A stretch of 64,000 nt of DNA, taken from positions 2,418,001-2,482,000 of the forward strand of contig NZ_CM004509.1 in NCBI RefSeq assembly GCF_001693435.1, in the 5' to 3' direction. Of the stretch, positions 8,543-18,498 are shown piece by piece. The notes beneath the pieces are model-generated. The model was not told the DNA's origin. It saw only the letters and a list, made by a program, of their open reading frames with translations, and searched no databases. Source of the DNA: Gilliamella sp. wkB7 (lineage in GTDB: Bacteria; Pseudomonadota; Gammaproteobacteria; Enterobacterales; Orbaceae). Position 1 is the stretch's first letter. Each line of letters starts with the position of its first letter. The translations under genes and the position numbers were made by a program.

Positions 8543-9384
8543 AACATGTCGTTCAATTTGTTGAATCCTGTATAACAGCAAAAAAGAGATATTGCAAAAT
8601 TTATATAAGGTTAGTTTGCGATTTAAGTAGTAACAAACTTACTACAATAATCGCAAAAGCGATTATGTTTTATAAAACCAACCTTTTTAACTTGTTTTAA
8701 TATTGAAATGTCGATTGATTTTAAATAAATTATTAGAACAATAAACTCCACGATAAAATAAAAAATCTAAAATTAACCAATATTATTCTTAAATCCTGTC
8801 TTTTACTCAAATTTCTCAATAATGTTTTTCAAACTTTCCTGCAAATAATAAATGAAATTTACCGAAGTCTATATTACAAGTTGTTATTTAAAACAAATTG
8901 ACGAGTTTCCAGCTTATAAAATAGGAATCGAATACTTAAACAAAACCAAGAGTTTATTCCTATGTGCATAGGGACAGTCCAATTTTAACCTATTGTTTTA
9001 TCTTTAAAATAGAGCATGCAAATTTGCACCAACTTTTTTGTGTTTTTTAAGCGATCTTATAATTTTATAATGTCATCGGAGTTAAATAGGATATAAGCCG
9101 AAAATATTTATTTTTCACAATATATATCTATTTAGAACTATTGTAAAAAAGTTTGAGGTCATGCCTATGTTTCAGTAAAAATTTATTAATAGTATGTTTC
9201 ATACATTCTATCGAATCATCTTTTGATAAAGATTATCTAAAGTTTAAATCCAATGGCATAAAATTCATTGCATACAATTTTTATTATGTAAGTTATGATG
9301 TATAGGATATTTTAGATAAGCAAATAATTATAAAGCTTGTTTAATTTAACCTATTTTACTTTTGACGATAATCTATTTGATGTT
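8543..9384. other. Gene-free interval with inverted repeats
   Basis: About 840 AT-rich bases between yfcA and the LysR gene, with no credible ORF. It holds the structured element at 8607-8688 and a nested inverted repeat at 8921-8972 (ATAGGAAT 8921-8928 with ATTCCTAT 8955-8962; overlapping CCTAT-gtgc-ATAGG 8959-8972). Nothing else is recognisable. Confidence 0.6.
8607..8688 (+). ncRNA. Structured RNA element with mutually exclusive stems (terminator or switch)
   Basis: Outer stem AAGGTTAGTTT (8607-8617) pairs with AAACCAACCTT (8675-8685) with one mismatch and is followed by TTTTT. Inside, TTTGCGATT (8615-8623) can pair perfectly with AATCGCAAA (8649-8657), enclosing a small GTAGT/ACTAC hairpin. 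Alternatively ATAATCGC (8647-8654) pairs perfectly with GCGATTAT (8659-8666) over an AAAA loop. The two inner stems share the same bases, so only one can form. It ends the yfcA transcript at least; it could be an sRNA or a riboregulator. No known class recognised. Confidence 0.45.
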
Positions 9385-10308
9385 ATGAAATTACAACAAT
9401 TACGTTATATTTTAGAAATTGCTCGCTCAGGTTCAATTAATGAAGCGGCTAAAAATTTATATATTACTCAACCGAGTTTATCAACTGCCGTAAAAGAGTT
9501 AGAGGCTGAATTTGGCATTGAGATTTTTGTTCGAACATCAAAAGGGGTCTCACTTTCAACTGATGGTGTAGAGTTTTTAGGGTATGCTAAACAAGTTTTA
9601 GATCAAGCTGAACTATTAGAACAGCACTATGCTAAAAAAGAGCCTTCTAAACAGCTGTGTAGCATTTCAACTCAGCACTATGCTTTTGCGGTAAATGCAT
9701 TTGTTAATTTGATTAAAAAAAATCACACAGATGAATATGAATTTACCTTAAGGGAAACCCGAACTTACGATATTATTACTGATGTGGCTAATTTACGTAG
9801 TGAAGTTGGTATTTTATACATTAACGATTTTAACCAAAAGGTTATCTTGCGTTTATTGAAAGAACATCGGTTAACCTTTAACCCGTTATTTGAAGCAGAT
9901 CCTCACGTATTTATCAGTACCAATCATCCTTTATCTGATATGAAATCGCTAACGTTAAATGATTTAGAAGAGTATCCTTACTTATCGTTTGAACAAGGTG
10001 AGTATAATTCGTTTTATTTTTCGGAAGAGATTTTGAGTACGGAATACCATAAAAAAAGTATCCATGTTAGCGATAGAGCAACTTTATTCAATCTACTACA
10101 TGGCCTGAATGGTTATACTATAAGTACTGGAGTATTAAGCAAGGATTTAAATGGCTCTGATATTTTATCTATACCGCTCAAAGTCAAAGAAAAAATCTTA
10201 GTAGGATGGATCACATCTCAAAAAGTACAATTGAGTATGTCGGCACAAAATTATATTGAAGCACTTAAAAAACTCATTCAAGAAGAATATGGCTTTACTC
10301 TCAAGTAA
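9385..10308 (+). CDS. LysR-family transcriptional regulator
   Basis: 307 residues from the chosen ATG, whose sequence MKLQQLRYILEIARSGSINE is the canonical LysR start: a winged helix-turn-helix at 1-60 (AAKNLYITQPSLSTAVKELE), then the periplasmic-binding-like effector domain. A TTG 48 bases upstream is in frame but gives an atypical extension, and neither start has a strong ribosome site. It resembles CysB/Cbl-like or other single-gene LysR proteins, but no target is evident: the upstream interval is empty and rpsO downstream is a housekeeping gene. Confidence 0.85.
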   Translation: MKLQQLRYILEIARSGSINEAAKNLYITQPSLSTAVKELEAEFGIEIFVRTSKGVSLSTDGVEFLGYAKQVLDQAELLEQHYAKKEPSKQLCSISTQHYAFAVNAFVNLIKKNHTDEYEFTLRETRTYDIITDVANLRSEVGILYINDFNQKVILRLLKEHRLTFNPLFEADPHVFISTNHPLSDMKSLTLNDLEEYPYLSFEQGEYNSFYFSEEILSTEYHKKSIHVSDRATLFNLLHGLNGYTISTGVLSKDLNGSDILSIPLKVKEKILVGWITSQKVQLSMSAQNYIEALKKLIQEEYGFTLK

Positions 10309-10334
10309 TACCAATGCAAAAGGAACAAATCAAA

Positions 10335-10362
10335 TTGCTATTTCAGTAAATTCTAGTATAAT
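10335..10362 (+). promoter_or_regulatory. Promoter of rpsO
   Basis: TTGCTA (10335-10340), 16-base spacer, TATAAT (10357-10362). It starts after the LysR stop and leaves a leader of about 85-90 bases before the rpsO ATG, consistent with the S15 autoregulatory leader known in enteric bacteria. Confidence 0.7.
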
Positions 10363-10457
10363 TGCGCACGATTCATATATCTAATATATGAATATCGAGG
10401 AGTGTCTGAATTAGAGATCGGTCATTCCATATTTTATGTTAATTTAAGAGGTTTATT

Positions 10458-10727
10458 ATGTCTCTAACTGTAGAAGCTAAAGCGAAAATCGTTGCCGACT
10501 TTGGTCGTGGTACTAACGACACTGGTTCAACTGAAGTTCAAGTTGCACTTTTAACTGCACGTATTAATGACTTACAAGGTCATTTTTCTGAACATAAGAA
10601 AGATCACCATAGCCGTCGTGGTTTGTTACGCATGGTATCTAGCCGTCGTAAATTATTAGATTATTTACGTCGTAAAGATTTCGATCGTTATAGCCAATTG
10701 ATTCAAAAATTAGGTTTACGTCGCTAA
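10458..10727 (+). CDS. rpsO: 30S ribosomal protein S15
   Basis: 89 residues, same length as E. coli S15. Binds 16S rRNA at the central-domain three-way junction early in 30S assembly. Conserved [22 protein letters not shown] and [12 protein letters not shown] are present. SD AAGAGG lies 7 bases before the ATG. Followed by a strong terminator and then pnp, the universal enteric order. Confidence 0.98.
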   Translation: MSLTVEAKAKIVADFGRGTNDTGSTEVQVALLTARINDLQGHFSEHKKDHHSRRGLLRMVSSRRKLLDYLRRKDFDRYSQLIQKLGLRR

Positions 10728-10743
10728 TTTATAATCTACTTGG

Positions 10744-10765
10744 AAAGAGGCTTAGGCCTCTTTTT
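10744..10765 (+). terminator. Intrinsic terminator after rpsO
   Basis: AAAGAGGC (10744-10751), loop TTAG, GCCTCTTT (10756-10763), running into TTTTT. It separates rpsO from pnp; some read-through into pnp is usual in this operon. Confidence 0.85.
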
Positions 10766-10767
10766 CG

Positions 10768-10795
10768 TTGTGAAAAATTAGGGCTCTGATATAAT
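10768..10795 (+). promoter_or_regulatory. Promoter of pnp
   Basis: TTGTGA (10768-10773), 16-base spacer, TATAAT (10790-10795). It is located right after the rpsO terminator and upstream of the long leader hairpin, as in E. coli. Confidence 0.65.
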
Positions 10796-10810
10796 GCTGA
10801 GCTCAAAAGT

Positions 10811-10898
10811 AAAAGATTATATCTCATGTTTCGCGCGACTAATGAGAGCTCTATAATTTATAGATTTGTCATTAGTCGTGACAGTGAAATAATCTTTT
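10811..10898 (+). promoter_or_regulatory. pnp leader hairpin (probable RNase III autoregulation site)
   Basis: Long imperfect stem-loop in the pnp 5' leader: AAAAGATTAT (10811-10820) pairs with ATAATCTTTT (10889-10898), and CGACTAATGA (10836-10845) pairs with TCATTAGTCG (10869-10878), with an apical TCTAT/ATAGA hairpin. In E. coli the equivalent hairpin is cut by RNase III and PNPase then represses its own translation. Position and shape are conserved here; rnc is also in this window (48907). Confidence 0.7.
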
Positions 10899-11001
10899 GT
10901 TGATCATCCCCACATTGTTGAAGTCAGTATCATAACTTAAGTTGTGCTGCTTTCTATCAAAATATTAAGCTTCAACAAAATTACTACAAGAGGACATTAT
11001 T

Positions 11002-13116
11002 TTGTTTAATCCGACATATCAAAAATTTCAATATGGTCGTCATACCGTTACTTTAGAAACAGGCATTATGGCTCGTCAAGCAACTGCTGCCGTAATGGTT
11101 AATATGGATGACACGGCTGTATTTGTAACTGTTGTTGCTGATAAAAAAGTTAAAGAAGGTCAAGACTTTTTCCCTTTAACAGTTAACTACCAAGAACGTA
11201 CTTATGCTGCTGGACGTATTCCAGGTGGATTTTTTAAACGTGAAGGTCGCCCAAGTGAAGGTGAAACTTTAATTGCTCGTTTAATCGACCGTCCACTTCG
11301 TCCTTTATTTCCAGAAGGTTTTGTTAATGAGATTCAAATCATTGCAACAGTCGTATCAGTTAACCCAGATGTTAGCCCTGATTTAGTTGCGATGATTGGT
11401 GCATCTGCTGCACTATGCTTATCTGGTGTGCCTTTCCATGGACCAATTGGTGCTGCGCGTGTGGGCTTTATTAATGATGAATTTGTTTTAAATCCATCAG
11501 TAAAAGAGCTAGCAACAAGCCGTTTAGACTTAGTGGTTGCAGGTACTAAAAGTGCGGTATTAATGGTTGAATCTGAAGCTGATTTATTAACTGAAGATCA
11601 AATGTTAGCAGCAGTCGTATTTGGTCATGACCAACAACAAGTTGTCATTGATAATATTAATGAGTTTGTCGCCAAAGCTAATTGCGAAAAATGGGATTGG
11701 GTTGCACCAGTTAAAGATGAAGCGCTTTATAATGCCGTTTCTGAATTAGCAAAAGATCGCTTAGGTGAAGCTTATCGAATTACTGAAAAACAAGCGCGCT
11801 ATGCTCAAATCGATTCAATTAAAGAAGATGTGCTTGCAGCACTTAAAGCACAAAACGAAGAACTTGATGAAAACAAAGTCATCAATATTATTGTTGATTT
11901 AGAAAGTCAAATCGTTCGTCAACGCGTTATTGCTGGTGAACCACGTATCGATGGTCGTGAAAAAGATATGATTCGTGCGCTTGATATTCGTACAAATGTA
12001 TTACCAAGAACTCATGGTAGTGCACTATTTACTCGCGGTGAAACTCAAGCATTAGTAACAGCCACTTTAGGTACTGAACGTGATGCTCAAATTATTGATG
12101 AGTTAACCGGTGAATACACTGAACGCTTCTTATTGCATTATAACTTCCCTCCATATTCAGTTGGTGAAACGGGTATGGTTGGTTCGCCAAAACGTCGTGA
12201 AATTGGTCATGGTCGTTTAGCTAAACGTGGTGTTGCAGCAGTAATGCCAAGCATTGAAGAGTTCCCTTACACTGTTCGTGTCGTTTCTGAAATTACGGAA
12301 TCAAATGGTTCATCTTCAATGGCTTCTGTATGTGGTGCGTCATTAGCTCTTATGGATGCGGGTGTACCAATTAAATCATCTGTAGCTGGAATCGCAATGG
12401 GGCTAGTGAAAGAAGGTGATAAATTTGTCGTTTTATCTGATATTTTAGGTGATGAAGATCATCTTGGTGATATGGACTTTAAAGTAGCAGGTACTCGTGA
12501 AGGTGTGAGTGCATTACAAATGGATATCAAGATTGAAGGTATCACTAAAGAAATTATGCAAATTGCACTTAATCAAGCAAAAGGCGCTCGTTTACACATT
12601 TTAGGCGTGATGGAACAAGCGATTAATAAACCTCGTCAAGAGATTTCAGAATTTGCACCGCGTATTTATACTATGAATGTCAATCCGGATAAAATTCGCG
12701 ATATCATTGGTAAAGGTGGCGCAACCATTAGAGCCTTGACCGAAGAGACCGGAACTACTATTGAAATCGCTGATGATGGTACTGTTAAAATTGCTGCTTC
12801 AGACAGTAATAAAGCGAAAGATGCAATGGAGCGCATTAACAATTTAGTTGCTGAAGTTGAACTTGGCAAAATTTATACAGGTAAAGTAACACGAATTGTT
12901 GATTTTGGTGCTTTCGTTTCAATTATTGGTGGTAAAGAAGGTCTTGTCCATGTGTCACAAATTGCCGACCATCGCGTTGAAAAAGTTTCTGATTATCTAA
13001 AAGTCGGACAAGAAGTGAATGTTAAAGTTTTAGAAATTGATCGACAAGGTCGAATTCGTTTGAGCATGAAAGATGCTGTTGAATCAACGACAGAAACAGC
13101 TCAAACTTCCGAATAA
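11002..13116 (+). CDS. pnp: Polyribonucleotide nucleotidyltransferase (PNPase)
   Basis: Phosphorolytic 3'-5' exoribonuclease of the degradosome. 704 residues (E. coli 711). Two RNase PH domains (about 10-145 and 320-460, including [32 protein letters not shown]), a KH domain (about 555-615, [20 protein letters not shown]) and an S1 domain (about 622-690, [18 protein letters not shown]). The start is TTG, preceded by AGAGG at 10989-10993, the same rare start codon used by E. coli pnp. The first residues [11 protein letters not shown] align with the family. Confidence 0.97.
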   Translation: MFNPTYQKFQYGRHTVTLETGIMARQATAAVMVNMDDTAVFVTVVADKKVKEGQDFFPLTVNYQERTYAAGRIPGGFFKREGRPSEGETLIARLIDRPLRPLFPEGFVNEIQIIATVVSVNPDVSPDLVAMIGASAALCLSGVPFHGPIGAARVGFINDEFVLNPSVKELATSRLDLVVAGTKSAVLMVESEADLLTEDQMLAAVVFGHDQQQVVIDNINEFVAKANCEKWDWVAPVKDEALYNAVSELAKDRLGEAYRITEKQARYAQIDSIKEDVLAALKAQNEELDENKVINIIVDLESQIVRQRVIAGEPRIDGREKDMIRALDIRTNVLPRTHGSALFTRGETQALVTATLGTERDAQIIDELTGEYTERFLLHYNFPPYSVGETGMVGSPKRREIGHGRLAKRGVAAVMPSIEEFPYTVRVVSEITESNGSSSMASVCGASLALMDAGVPIKSSVAGIAMGLVKEGDKFVVLSDILGDEDHLGDMDFKVAGTREGVSALQMDIKIEGITKEIMQIALNQAKGARLHILGVMEQAINKPRQEISEFAPRIYTMNVNPDKIRDIIGKGGATIRALTEETGTTIEIADDGTVKIAASDSNKAKDAMERINNLVAEVELGKIYTGKVTRIVDFGAFVSIIGGKEGLVHVSQIADHRVEKVSDYLKVGQEVNVKVLEIDRQGRIRLSMKDAVESTTETAQTSE

Positions 13117-13139
13117 AAAATTATTCACTAGGAGTTAAG

Positions 13140-14000
13140 ATGAGACAGTTCAACCTGATGAGGATTATAAGCTTTTCATTAGCGATTATTCTTATGACAG
13201 GTTGTTCTAACTCTCAGCCTTTACTTGCTGTTCCTGAGCAAGTTTCATATGATGATGAATTAAAAATTGCACAGATAAGTCAACAGTTATCTCAAAAAGA
13301 CATTGATACAGTAACGCGGATACAGCTTATATTTCAACGTGGCATTGTCTACGATTCACTGGGTTTTAAAGCATTTGCACAAAGTGATTTTAGTTATTTG
13401 ATGGAATTCAATCCTGAAAGTCCAGACATTTATAATTTTATGGGAACTTATGCTTTACGTGAAGGGGATTTTGACAATGCTTTAATGTCCTTTAATACGA
13501 CAATTGAACTTGATCCAACATATGTTTATGCTTATTTAAATCGTGCCATTACTTTATACCGTACTGGCCATTATCAATCAGCAGAACGCGATGCATATCA
13601 ATTCTATCAATTTGATGTGAATGAACCGATCAGAATTTTATGGCTTTATTTGATTGACAGAGAGATAGATAATGAAGCTGCACAAAATAAGCTACAAAAA
13701 CGTTATGATCTAATAAATGATAAAACGATTTATAGTAGCGATATTATTGCATTTTATTTAGGGAAGATTAATGAATCTAAGTTAATGCAAAATCTTCAAC
13801 AAGGCGTTGAAAGTAACCGGCAGTTAGCCGAACGTCTTTGCGAAGCCTACTTTTATTTAGGTAAATATTATCAAAGTAAAGGTAATAACGAGCGTGCTAA
13901 AATGTTATTTAAATATGCTTTAGCTAATAATATTTATAACTTTGTTGAACATCAACAGGCGCTCTATGAAATGAAGTTACTTGAAGAAAATGAAAAGTAA
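13140..14000 (+). CDS. nlpI: Lipoprotein NlpI (TPR adaptor)
   Basis: 286 residues (E. coli 294). Signal peptide with lipobox LMTG-C (Cys22) places it on the periplasmic face of the outer membrane. TPR-like helical repeats occupy about 60-270 (for example YNFMGTYALREGDFDNALMSF, then LDPTYVYAYLNRAITLYRTG). NlpI brings MepS to the Prc protease and scaffolds peptidoglycan hydrolases; prc is present at 3286. It lies 23 bp after pnp with SD AGGAG, so probably cotranscribed. Confidence 0.95.
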   Translation: MRQFNLMRIISFSLAIILMTGCSNSQPLLAVPEQVSYDDELKIAQISQQLSQKDIDTVTRIQLIFQRGIVYDSLGFKAFAQSDFSYLMEFNPESPDIYNFMGTYALREGDFDNALMSFNTTIELDPTYVYAYLNRAITLYRTGHYQSAERDAYQFYQFDVNEPIRILWLYLIDREIDNEAAQNKLQKRYDLINDKTIYSSDIIAFYLGKINESKLMQNLQQGVESNRQLAERLCEAYFYLGKYYQSKGNNERAKMLFKYALANNIYNFVEHQQALYEMKLLEENEK

Positions 14001-14354
14001 CATGGGTCATGCCAGTTTAAAAGTGAAAATATTGTTATAGCGTAGTTCTGATTTGCCAAAAAATATATTCTCAACATTTGATAATACAGTTAGTTTTATC
14101 ATCTTTTAAATAAATATCATTTAACTTTAAATTTATTTATTTTGCATACATTGGATCGTAGTTGAGTCAATATCGGCAGTTAGTTATTGGGGTGAGTTGT
14201 AAATTTTCAATTTAGTGAGCTGGCATAAATTTATATAAACTTTCTTTGTTTGAAACAGTAATAATTTAACAATTACTGTCATTCGTTGATCAAAATGCTT
14301 AATTTGGTTAACCAAAAGTAAGTTTGTATATTCAAAATTTTTAAGCGAGTTTAC
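14001..14354 (+). other. Long leader region of deaD
   Basis: 354 AT-rich bases without a credible gene. It contains a perfect 8-bp hairpin ACAGTAAT (14255-14262) with ATTACTGT (14272-14279). The cold-induced deaD/csdA of E. coli also has an unusually long 5' untranslated leader, so this probably is untranslated deaD leader. No counterpart of the small yrbN ORF could be identified. Confidence 0.45.
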
Positions 14355-16124
14355 ATGACAAAAGAAATTTCTTTTATTGACCTTGGTTTATCTGAGGATA
14401 TCCTTAACGCATTAAATGATCTTGGTTTTAGTAAACCATCACCAATCCAATCTGAATGTATTCCTCTATTATTAGCAGGCAACGATGTATTGGGTATGGC
14501 ACAAACAGGTAGTGGTAAAACCGCTGCATTTTCAATTCCTTTTTTAATGAATATTGATGCAAACCTAAAAGCACCACAACTTTTAGTTTTAGCACCAACG
14601 CGTGAACTTGCGATTCAAGTTGCTGATGCTTGCGCAGAATATTCAAAATATATGAAAGGAATAAAAGTATTAGCATTATATGGTGGTCAACGTTATGACG
14701 TTCAATTGAGAGCATTAAAGCAAGGACCTCAAATTGTGGTCGGTACACCAGGACGTTTACTTGATCATTTAAATCGTAAAACGTTAGATCTTTCTAATCT
14801 TAAAGGATTAGTGCTAGATGAAGCTGATGAAATGCTAAGAATGGGCTTTATTGATGATGTTGAAAGCATCATGGCGACAATTCCTGAAGATCACCAAACA
14901 GCACTATTTTCAGCGACAATGCCTGCGCCAATTCGTCGTATTACTAAAAGATTCATGCATAATCCTAAAGAAGTACAAATCAAAGGCACTAACCAAACTG
15001 CACCAGATATCGAACAGAGCTATTGGCTTGTTCGTGGTATGCGAAAAAATGAAGCGATTGTTCGCTTTTTAGAAGCTGAAGATTTTGATGCGGCAATTAT
15101 TTTTGTTCGTACAAAATCAGCGACTTTAGATGTTGCAGAAGTGCTCGAAAAACATGGTTACAGCTGTGCTGCTTTAAACGGTGATATGACACAACAATTA
15201 CGTGAACAAACATTAGATCGATTACGTAATGGTCGTTTAGATATTTTAATTGCAACCGACGTTGCAGCTCGTGGTTTAGATGTAGAGCGTATCAGCTTAG
15301 TTATCAACTATGATATCACCTTAGATTCAGAATCTTATGTTCACCGTATCGGGCGAACAGGGCGAGCAGGTCGTGCCGGTCGTGCAATTTTATTTGTTGA
15401 CAGCCGCGAACGTCGTTTACTTAAAAATATTGAGCAAACAATTAAGAAAACCATTCCAGAAGTGGGCTTACCGTCAAAAGATCTGCTTGAAGCACGTCGT
15501 TTAGCGAAGTTTACTGAACAAGTTCAAAAACAACTTGAAAGTAGTGATTTATCACAATATCAAACCTTGTTAGCGCAAATACAAGCTGATAGTGGAGCTG
15601 ATCTTGAAACGATTGCTACAGCATTATTAAAATTAGCTCAAGGTGAACGTCCATTAATTTTACCACCAGACCCGGTATTTAAGCCGTCACGTGAAATGCG
15701 TGATCGTGATAATCGTGGAGGTGAGCGCCGTTTACGTGGTGATAATCGTGAAACGCCAAAACGTCGAGAACGTCGTGATGTTGGTGAAATGGATATGTAC
15801 CGTATTGAAGTGGGTAAAGAAAACGGTGTTGAAGTACGTCATATTGTTGGTGCAATTGCAAATGAAGCAGATATCAGTAGTCGCTACATTGGTAATATTA
15901 AACTCTATGAAACTTACTCAACAGTTGAGTTACCAAAAGGTATGCCAAAAGATATCTTAAAACATTTTGAAAAGGTAAGAGTACTTAACCAACCGATGAA
16001 AATGAGCTTAGTTAGTGGTAATACTTCGGAAACTAAGCGTGGTCGTAAAAGTACTAAATCTGATGCAGGTGATAACAAAAGTTCACCTAAAAAACGTGGT
16101 CGTCCAGCAGCGCCTAAGTTTTAA
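14355..16124 (+). CDS. deaD: ATP-dependent DEAD-box RNA helicase DeaD (CsdA)
   Basis: 589 residues. Helicase involved in 50S assembly, mRNA decay and cold adaptation. All motifs are present: Q motif ([13 protein letters not shown]), I (AQTGSGKT), Ia (PTRELAIQ), II (DEAD), III (SAT), V ([12 protein letters not shown]) and VI ([11 protein letters not shown]). A CsdA-specific C-terminal region has an RNA-binding domain ([21 protein letters not shown]) and a basic Arg/Lys/Gly tail, separating it from SrmB and RhlB. The pnp-nlpI-deaD order supports the call. Confidence 0.96.
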   Translation: MTKEISFIDLGLSEDILNALNDLGFSKPSPIQSECIPLLLAGNDVLGMAQTGSGKTAAFSIPFLMNIDANLKAPQLLVLAPTRELAIQVADACAEYSKYMKGIKVLALYGGQRYDVQLRALKQGPQIVVGTPGRLLDHLNRKTLDLSNLKGLVLDEADEMLRMGFIDDVESIMATIPEDHQTALFSATMPAPIRRITKRFMHNPKEVQIKGTNQTAPDIEQSYWLVRGMRKNEAIVRFLEAEDFDAAIIFVRTKSATLDVAEVLEKHGYSCAALNGDMTQQLREQTLDRLRNGRLDILIATDVAARGLDVERISLVINYDITLDSESYVHRIGRTGRAGRAGRAILFVDSRERRLLKNIEQTIKKTIPEVGLPSKDLLEARRLAKFTEQVQKQLESSDLSQYQTLLAQIQADSGADLETIATALLKLAQGERPLILPPDPVFKPSREMRDRDNRGGERRLRGDNRETPKRRERRDVGEMDMYRIEVGKENGVEVRHIVGAIANEADISSRYIGNIKLYETYSTVELPKGMPKDILKHFEKVRVLNQPMKMSLVSGNTSETKRGRKSTKSDAGDNKSSPKKRGRPAAPKF

Positions 16125-16163
16125 TACATTTTAGTGTTAATACTTTTTAGTTTTGATTGTTGC

Positions 16164-16195
16164 AAACCTCTATCTTTATGGTAGAGGTTTTTTTT
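16164..16195 (+). terminator. Intrinsic terminator after deaD
   Basis: AAACCTCTA (16164-16172) pairs with TAGAGGTTT (16182-16190), followed by a run of eight T. It also abuts the stop of the convergent MFS gene at 16194. Confidence 0.85.
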
Positions 16196-17588
16196 ATTGT
16201 TTTTCTTTTAGATTGTTGCCTGCATTTTTAGGCAAAGTGATGAAGTCAATCATCGCCAGTAAAGTCATTCCTGCCACCATAAACAGCGCTAATTGAAAGT
16301 CTTCAACCATTAAACCCGTTTGGCTATGCCCATTATAGCTGGAAGCAATAAATAGAAATAACGCACTTAAAACAATACCCAGTACGTTATTTAATTGTTG
16401 AAAAATGGTTGATAAGATGTTGGCGCTTTGTATTTCGTTTTTATCAATTTCTGAAAAACTAAGTGTTGTGATTGTGGTAAATTGGATAGAACGTGCACCA
16501 CCCGAAAAGAATAGAACCAATATAATCCATATGATTGGTGTTTCTGGTGTGAAAAGAGCACATAATACAAAACTAAATGACAGTAACAAACCATTAACAA
16601 TAAGAATTTTACGGAATCCAAACTTGTGTATTAATGGAGTATTAACGGTTTTAAGGATAATATTGCCTGCAAATAGTGAAAGTAGTAACGAACCAGCGGT
16701 TAATGGCGACCATCCAAAGCCGACTTGAAACATAAGAGGTAAGATAAATGGTGCACTGTTTAAACCAATTCGTATTAATGAACCGCCAAAAAAGGTCATT
16801 CTAAATGTGCGTTTTGAAAACGCGTACAGGCTGATTAATGGGCACTGCGTATGCGTAAGATGATAATAGGCAAAGATTAATACTAAACTACCGACAAAAG
16901 AAATGGCAAGACCCAGCCAGAGGCTATGATTTGAATGAGAAACCATTTCTAGCCCATAAACAAACAGTAATAAGCCTAAACCACAAGCGATAAAGCCCAC
17001 ACTATCAAATATACGCTTTTCAGGTTGCTCTTTCGGTAACAGTCGATGAGCGAAAAACAGAGCGATAAAACCTAAGGGAATATTAAGAATAAATATCCAA
17101 TGCCAAGTGAGATATTGAGCAAAGAATCCACCAATAATTGGTCCCATCAATGGCGCAATTAAGCCGGGCCAAACTAGAATCGAAATTGTGCTAACCAGAT
17201 GCTGTTTTTCGGTTCGACTTAATACAACAGTTCTGCCTACTGGTACCATTAAAGATCCACCTAATCCTTGAATTAACCTTGCGATGGTAAACATGGTCAG
17301 ACTGGTCGATAAAGCACACAATATTGACGCTAACATGAATAATATAATCGAAATGGAGAAAGTCCGATACGCTGTAAAACGATTTGCTATCCAGCCACTT
17401 GCAGGTAAACCAATTGTAAGCGCTAACATATAAGCGCTAATACCAATAGATAAATCTTGTGGATTAGTTAAAAATGATTTTGCCATTGCAGGTATTGCAG
17501 TGGTGATTACCGTCGCGTCCAGATTTTCCATGAAGAACGTTGCGGCAACTAAAATCGCCATTTTTCGGACGTGATTATTTTGCTGCAT
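16194..17588 (-). CDS. mdtD: MFS multidrug transporter, DHA2 family (MdtD-like)
   Basis: 464 residues, multi-spanning inner-membrane protein, very like E. coli MdtD (471). N-terminal motif FFMENLDATVITTAIPAMA (motif D1), ASGWIANRF, RLIQGLGGSLMVPVGRTVV (motif C-like) and WHWIFILNIPLGFIALF are characteristic of drug:H+ antiporters. MdtD in E. coli sits in mdtABCD-baeSR; here it is alone, convergent with deaD, so its role and substrate are unproven. Start ATG at 17588 is followed by QQNN and a basic RK before the first membrane segment. Confidence 0.82.
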   Translation of the reverse strand: MQQNNHVRKMAILVAATFFMENLDATVITTAIPAMAKSFLTNPQDLSIGISAYMLALTIGLPASGWIANRFTAYRTFSISIILFMLASILCALSTSLTMFTIARLIQGLGGSLMVPVGRTVVLSRTEKQHLVSTISILVWPGLIAPLMGPIIGGFFAQYLTWHWIFILNIPLGFIALFFAHRLLPKEQPEKRIFDSVGFIACGLGLLLFVYGLEMVSHSNHSLWLGLAISFVGSLVLIFAYYHLTHTQCPLISLYAFSKRTFRMTFFGGSLIRIGLNSAPFILPLMFQVGFGWSPLTAGSLLLSLFAGNIILKTVNTPLIHKFGFRKILIVNGLLLSFSFVLCALFTPETPIIWIILVLFFSGGARSIQFTTITTLSFSEIDKNEIQSANILSTIFQQLNNVLGIVLSALFLFIASSYNGHSQTGLMVEDFQLALFMVAGMTLLAMIDFITLPKNAGNNLKEKQ

Positions 17589-17672
17589 TGTATTATTTAA
17601 TTGATTGAGAAAAATAAAAATAGGGTTCTAATATACCCCAAAAGTTTGAGTTATGATAAAGCTTTTTACATT

Positions 17673-17701
17673 TTGCCCTTAGTTATGATTAAGAGTATAC
17701 T
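17673..17701 (+). promoter_or_regulatory. Promoter of yfcZ-sixA-recB
   Basis: TTGCCC (17673-17678), 17-base spacer, TATACT (17696-17701), about 35 bases before the yfcZ ATG. Confidence 0.55.
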
Positions 17702-17735
17702 ATATGTAAAATTAATCGGTAAATAGAGGTATAGC

Positions 17736-18032
17736 ATGACAGATTCTTTAAACAAATGTAAAGCGAATGAAACCCCAGCGTGTTGTTGTGTAGATGTTGG
17801 TACTATTATTGACAATGAAGATTGCAGCGCTGAGTATGAGCATGTCTTTGCAACAGAATCAGAAGCCCAAGCTAAATTAGCATCATTGACACAAGCTGCC
17901 AAAACTGTTGAAACAGAACCTTGTGAAATTAGCAGTAATATTGAAAAAGTTAATGATGGTTTTAAATTATCTGCAACATTTACTTTTTGCTGTGGTGCAG
18001 AATGCATGATCTTCCAATTAAAATTACGCTAA
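17736..18032 (+). CDS. yfcZ: YfcZ/YiiS-family cysteine-rich protein
   Basis: 98 residues, clear match to E. coli YfcZ (94): N-terminal ADET-like KANETPACCCVDVGTIIDN, central EPCEI, and FTFCCGAECMIFQLKLR at the C-terminus. Cytosolic, function unknown; several conserved cysteines suggest metal or redox chemistry. In E. coli it precedes fadI-fadJ-sixA. Here those fatty-acid genes are missing and sixA follows after 10 bp. Confidence 0.9.
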   Translation: MTDSLNKCKANETPACCCVDVGTIIDNEDCSAEYEHVFATESEAQAKLASLTQAAKTVETEPCEISSNIEKVNDGFKLSATFTFCCGAECMIFQLKLR

Positions 18033-18042
18033 TAAAAGATTG

Positions 18043-18498
18043 ATGAAAGTTTGTATTATGAGACATGGTGAAGCAGGGTTTTCTGCTTCATCCGATGCAA
18101 GTCGAACCTTGACTGATTATGGTATTGAACAAGCAAAACAAGCTGGAATTTGGCTTAAAGAGCAAAATTTCCATTTTGATTTAGGTTTAGTCAGCCCCTA
18201 TTTACGAGCACAACAGACGTTAACAGAATTATCATCACAGGTCAGTGTTGCAAAAGTGACAACCGATAAATTCTTAGTTCCAGGCGGTAGCGCATCTTAT
18301 ATAGCTGATACATTAACGATGCTAGTAACCAATGGTGTTAATAATGTAATCGTTGTCTCACATCTACCATTAGTGGGATATCTTGTTAATGAACTTTGTC
18401 CGCATGTTTCGCCACCTATGTTTCCAACTGCTGCAATTGCTTGTGTGGAGCTATCATTAGATGCTTCTGGAAAGCTTGAATGGTTTCATCAAGCGTAG
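18043..18498 (+). CDS. sixA: Phosphohistidine phosphatase SixA
   Basis: 151 residues (E. coli 161). Histidine-phosphatase superfamily: catalytic His8 in MRHGEAG, second-site LVSPYLRAQQT, and HLPLVGYLVNELCP near the C-terminus. In E. coli SixA dephosphorylates the phospho-carrier NPr and the ArcB HPt domain. The ATG at 18043 was preferred over a TTG one codon earlier because the family begins directly with M-x-V/I-MRHG. Its end overlaps the recB start by 19 bp. Confidence 0.9.
   Translation: MKVCIMRHGEAGFSASSDASRTLTDYGIEQAKQAGIWLKEQNFHFDLGLVSPYLRAQQTLTELSSQVSVAKVTTDKFLVPGGSASYIADTLTMLVTNGVNNVIVVSHLPLVGYLVNELCPHVSPPMFPTAAIACVELSLDASGKLEWFHQA

Noticed and set aside
14428..14748. 106-codon minus-strand ORF inside deaD
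   Set aside because: Antisense shadow of a highly conserved helicase gene.
17666..18007. 113-codon minus-strand ORF opposite yfcZ
   Set aside because: Shadow of the well-matched yfcZ gene and overlaps its promoter.
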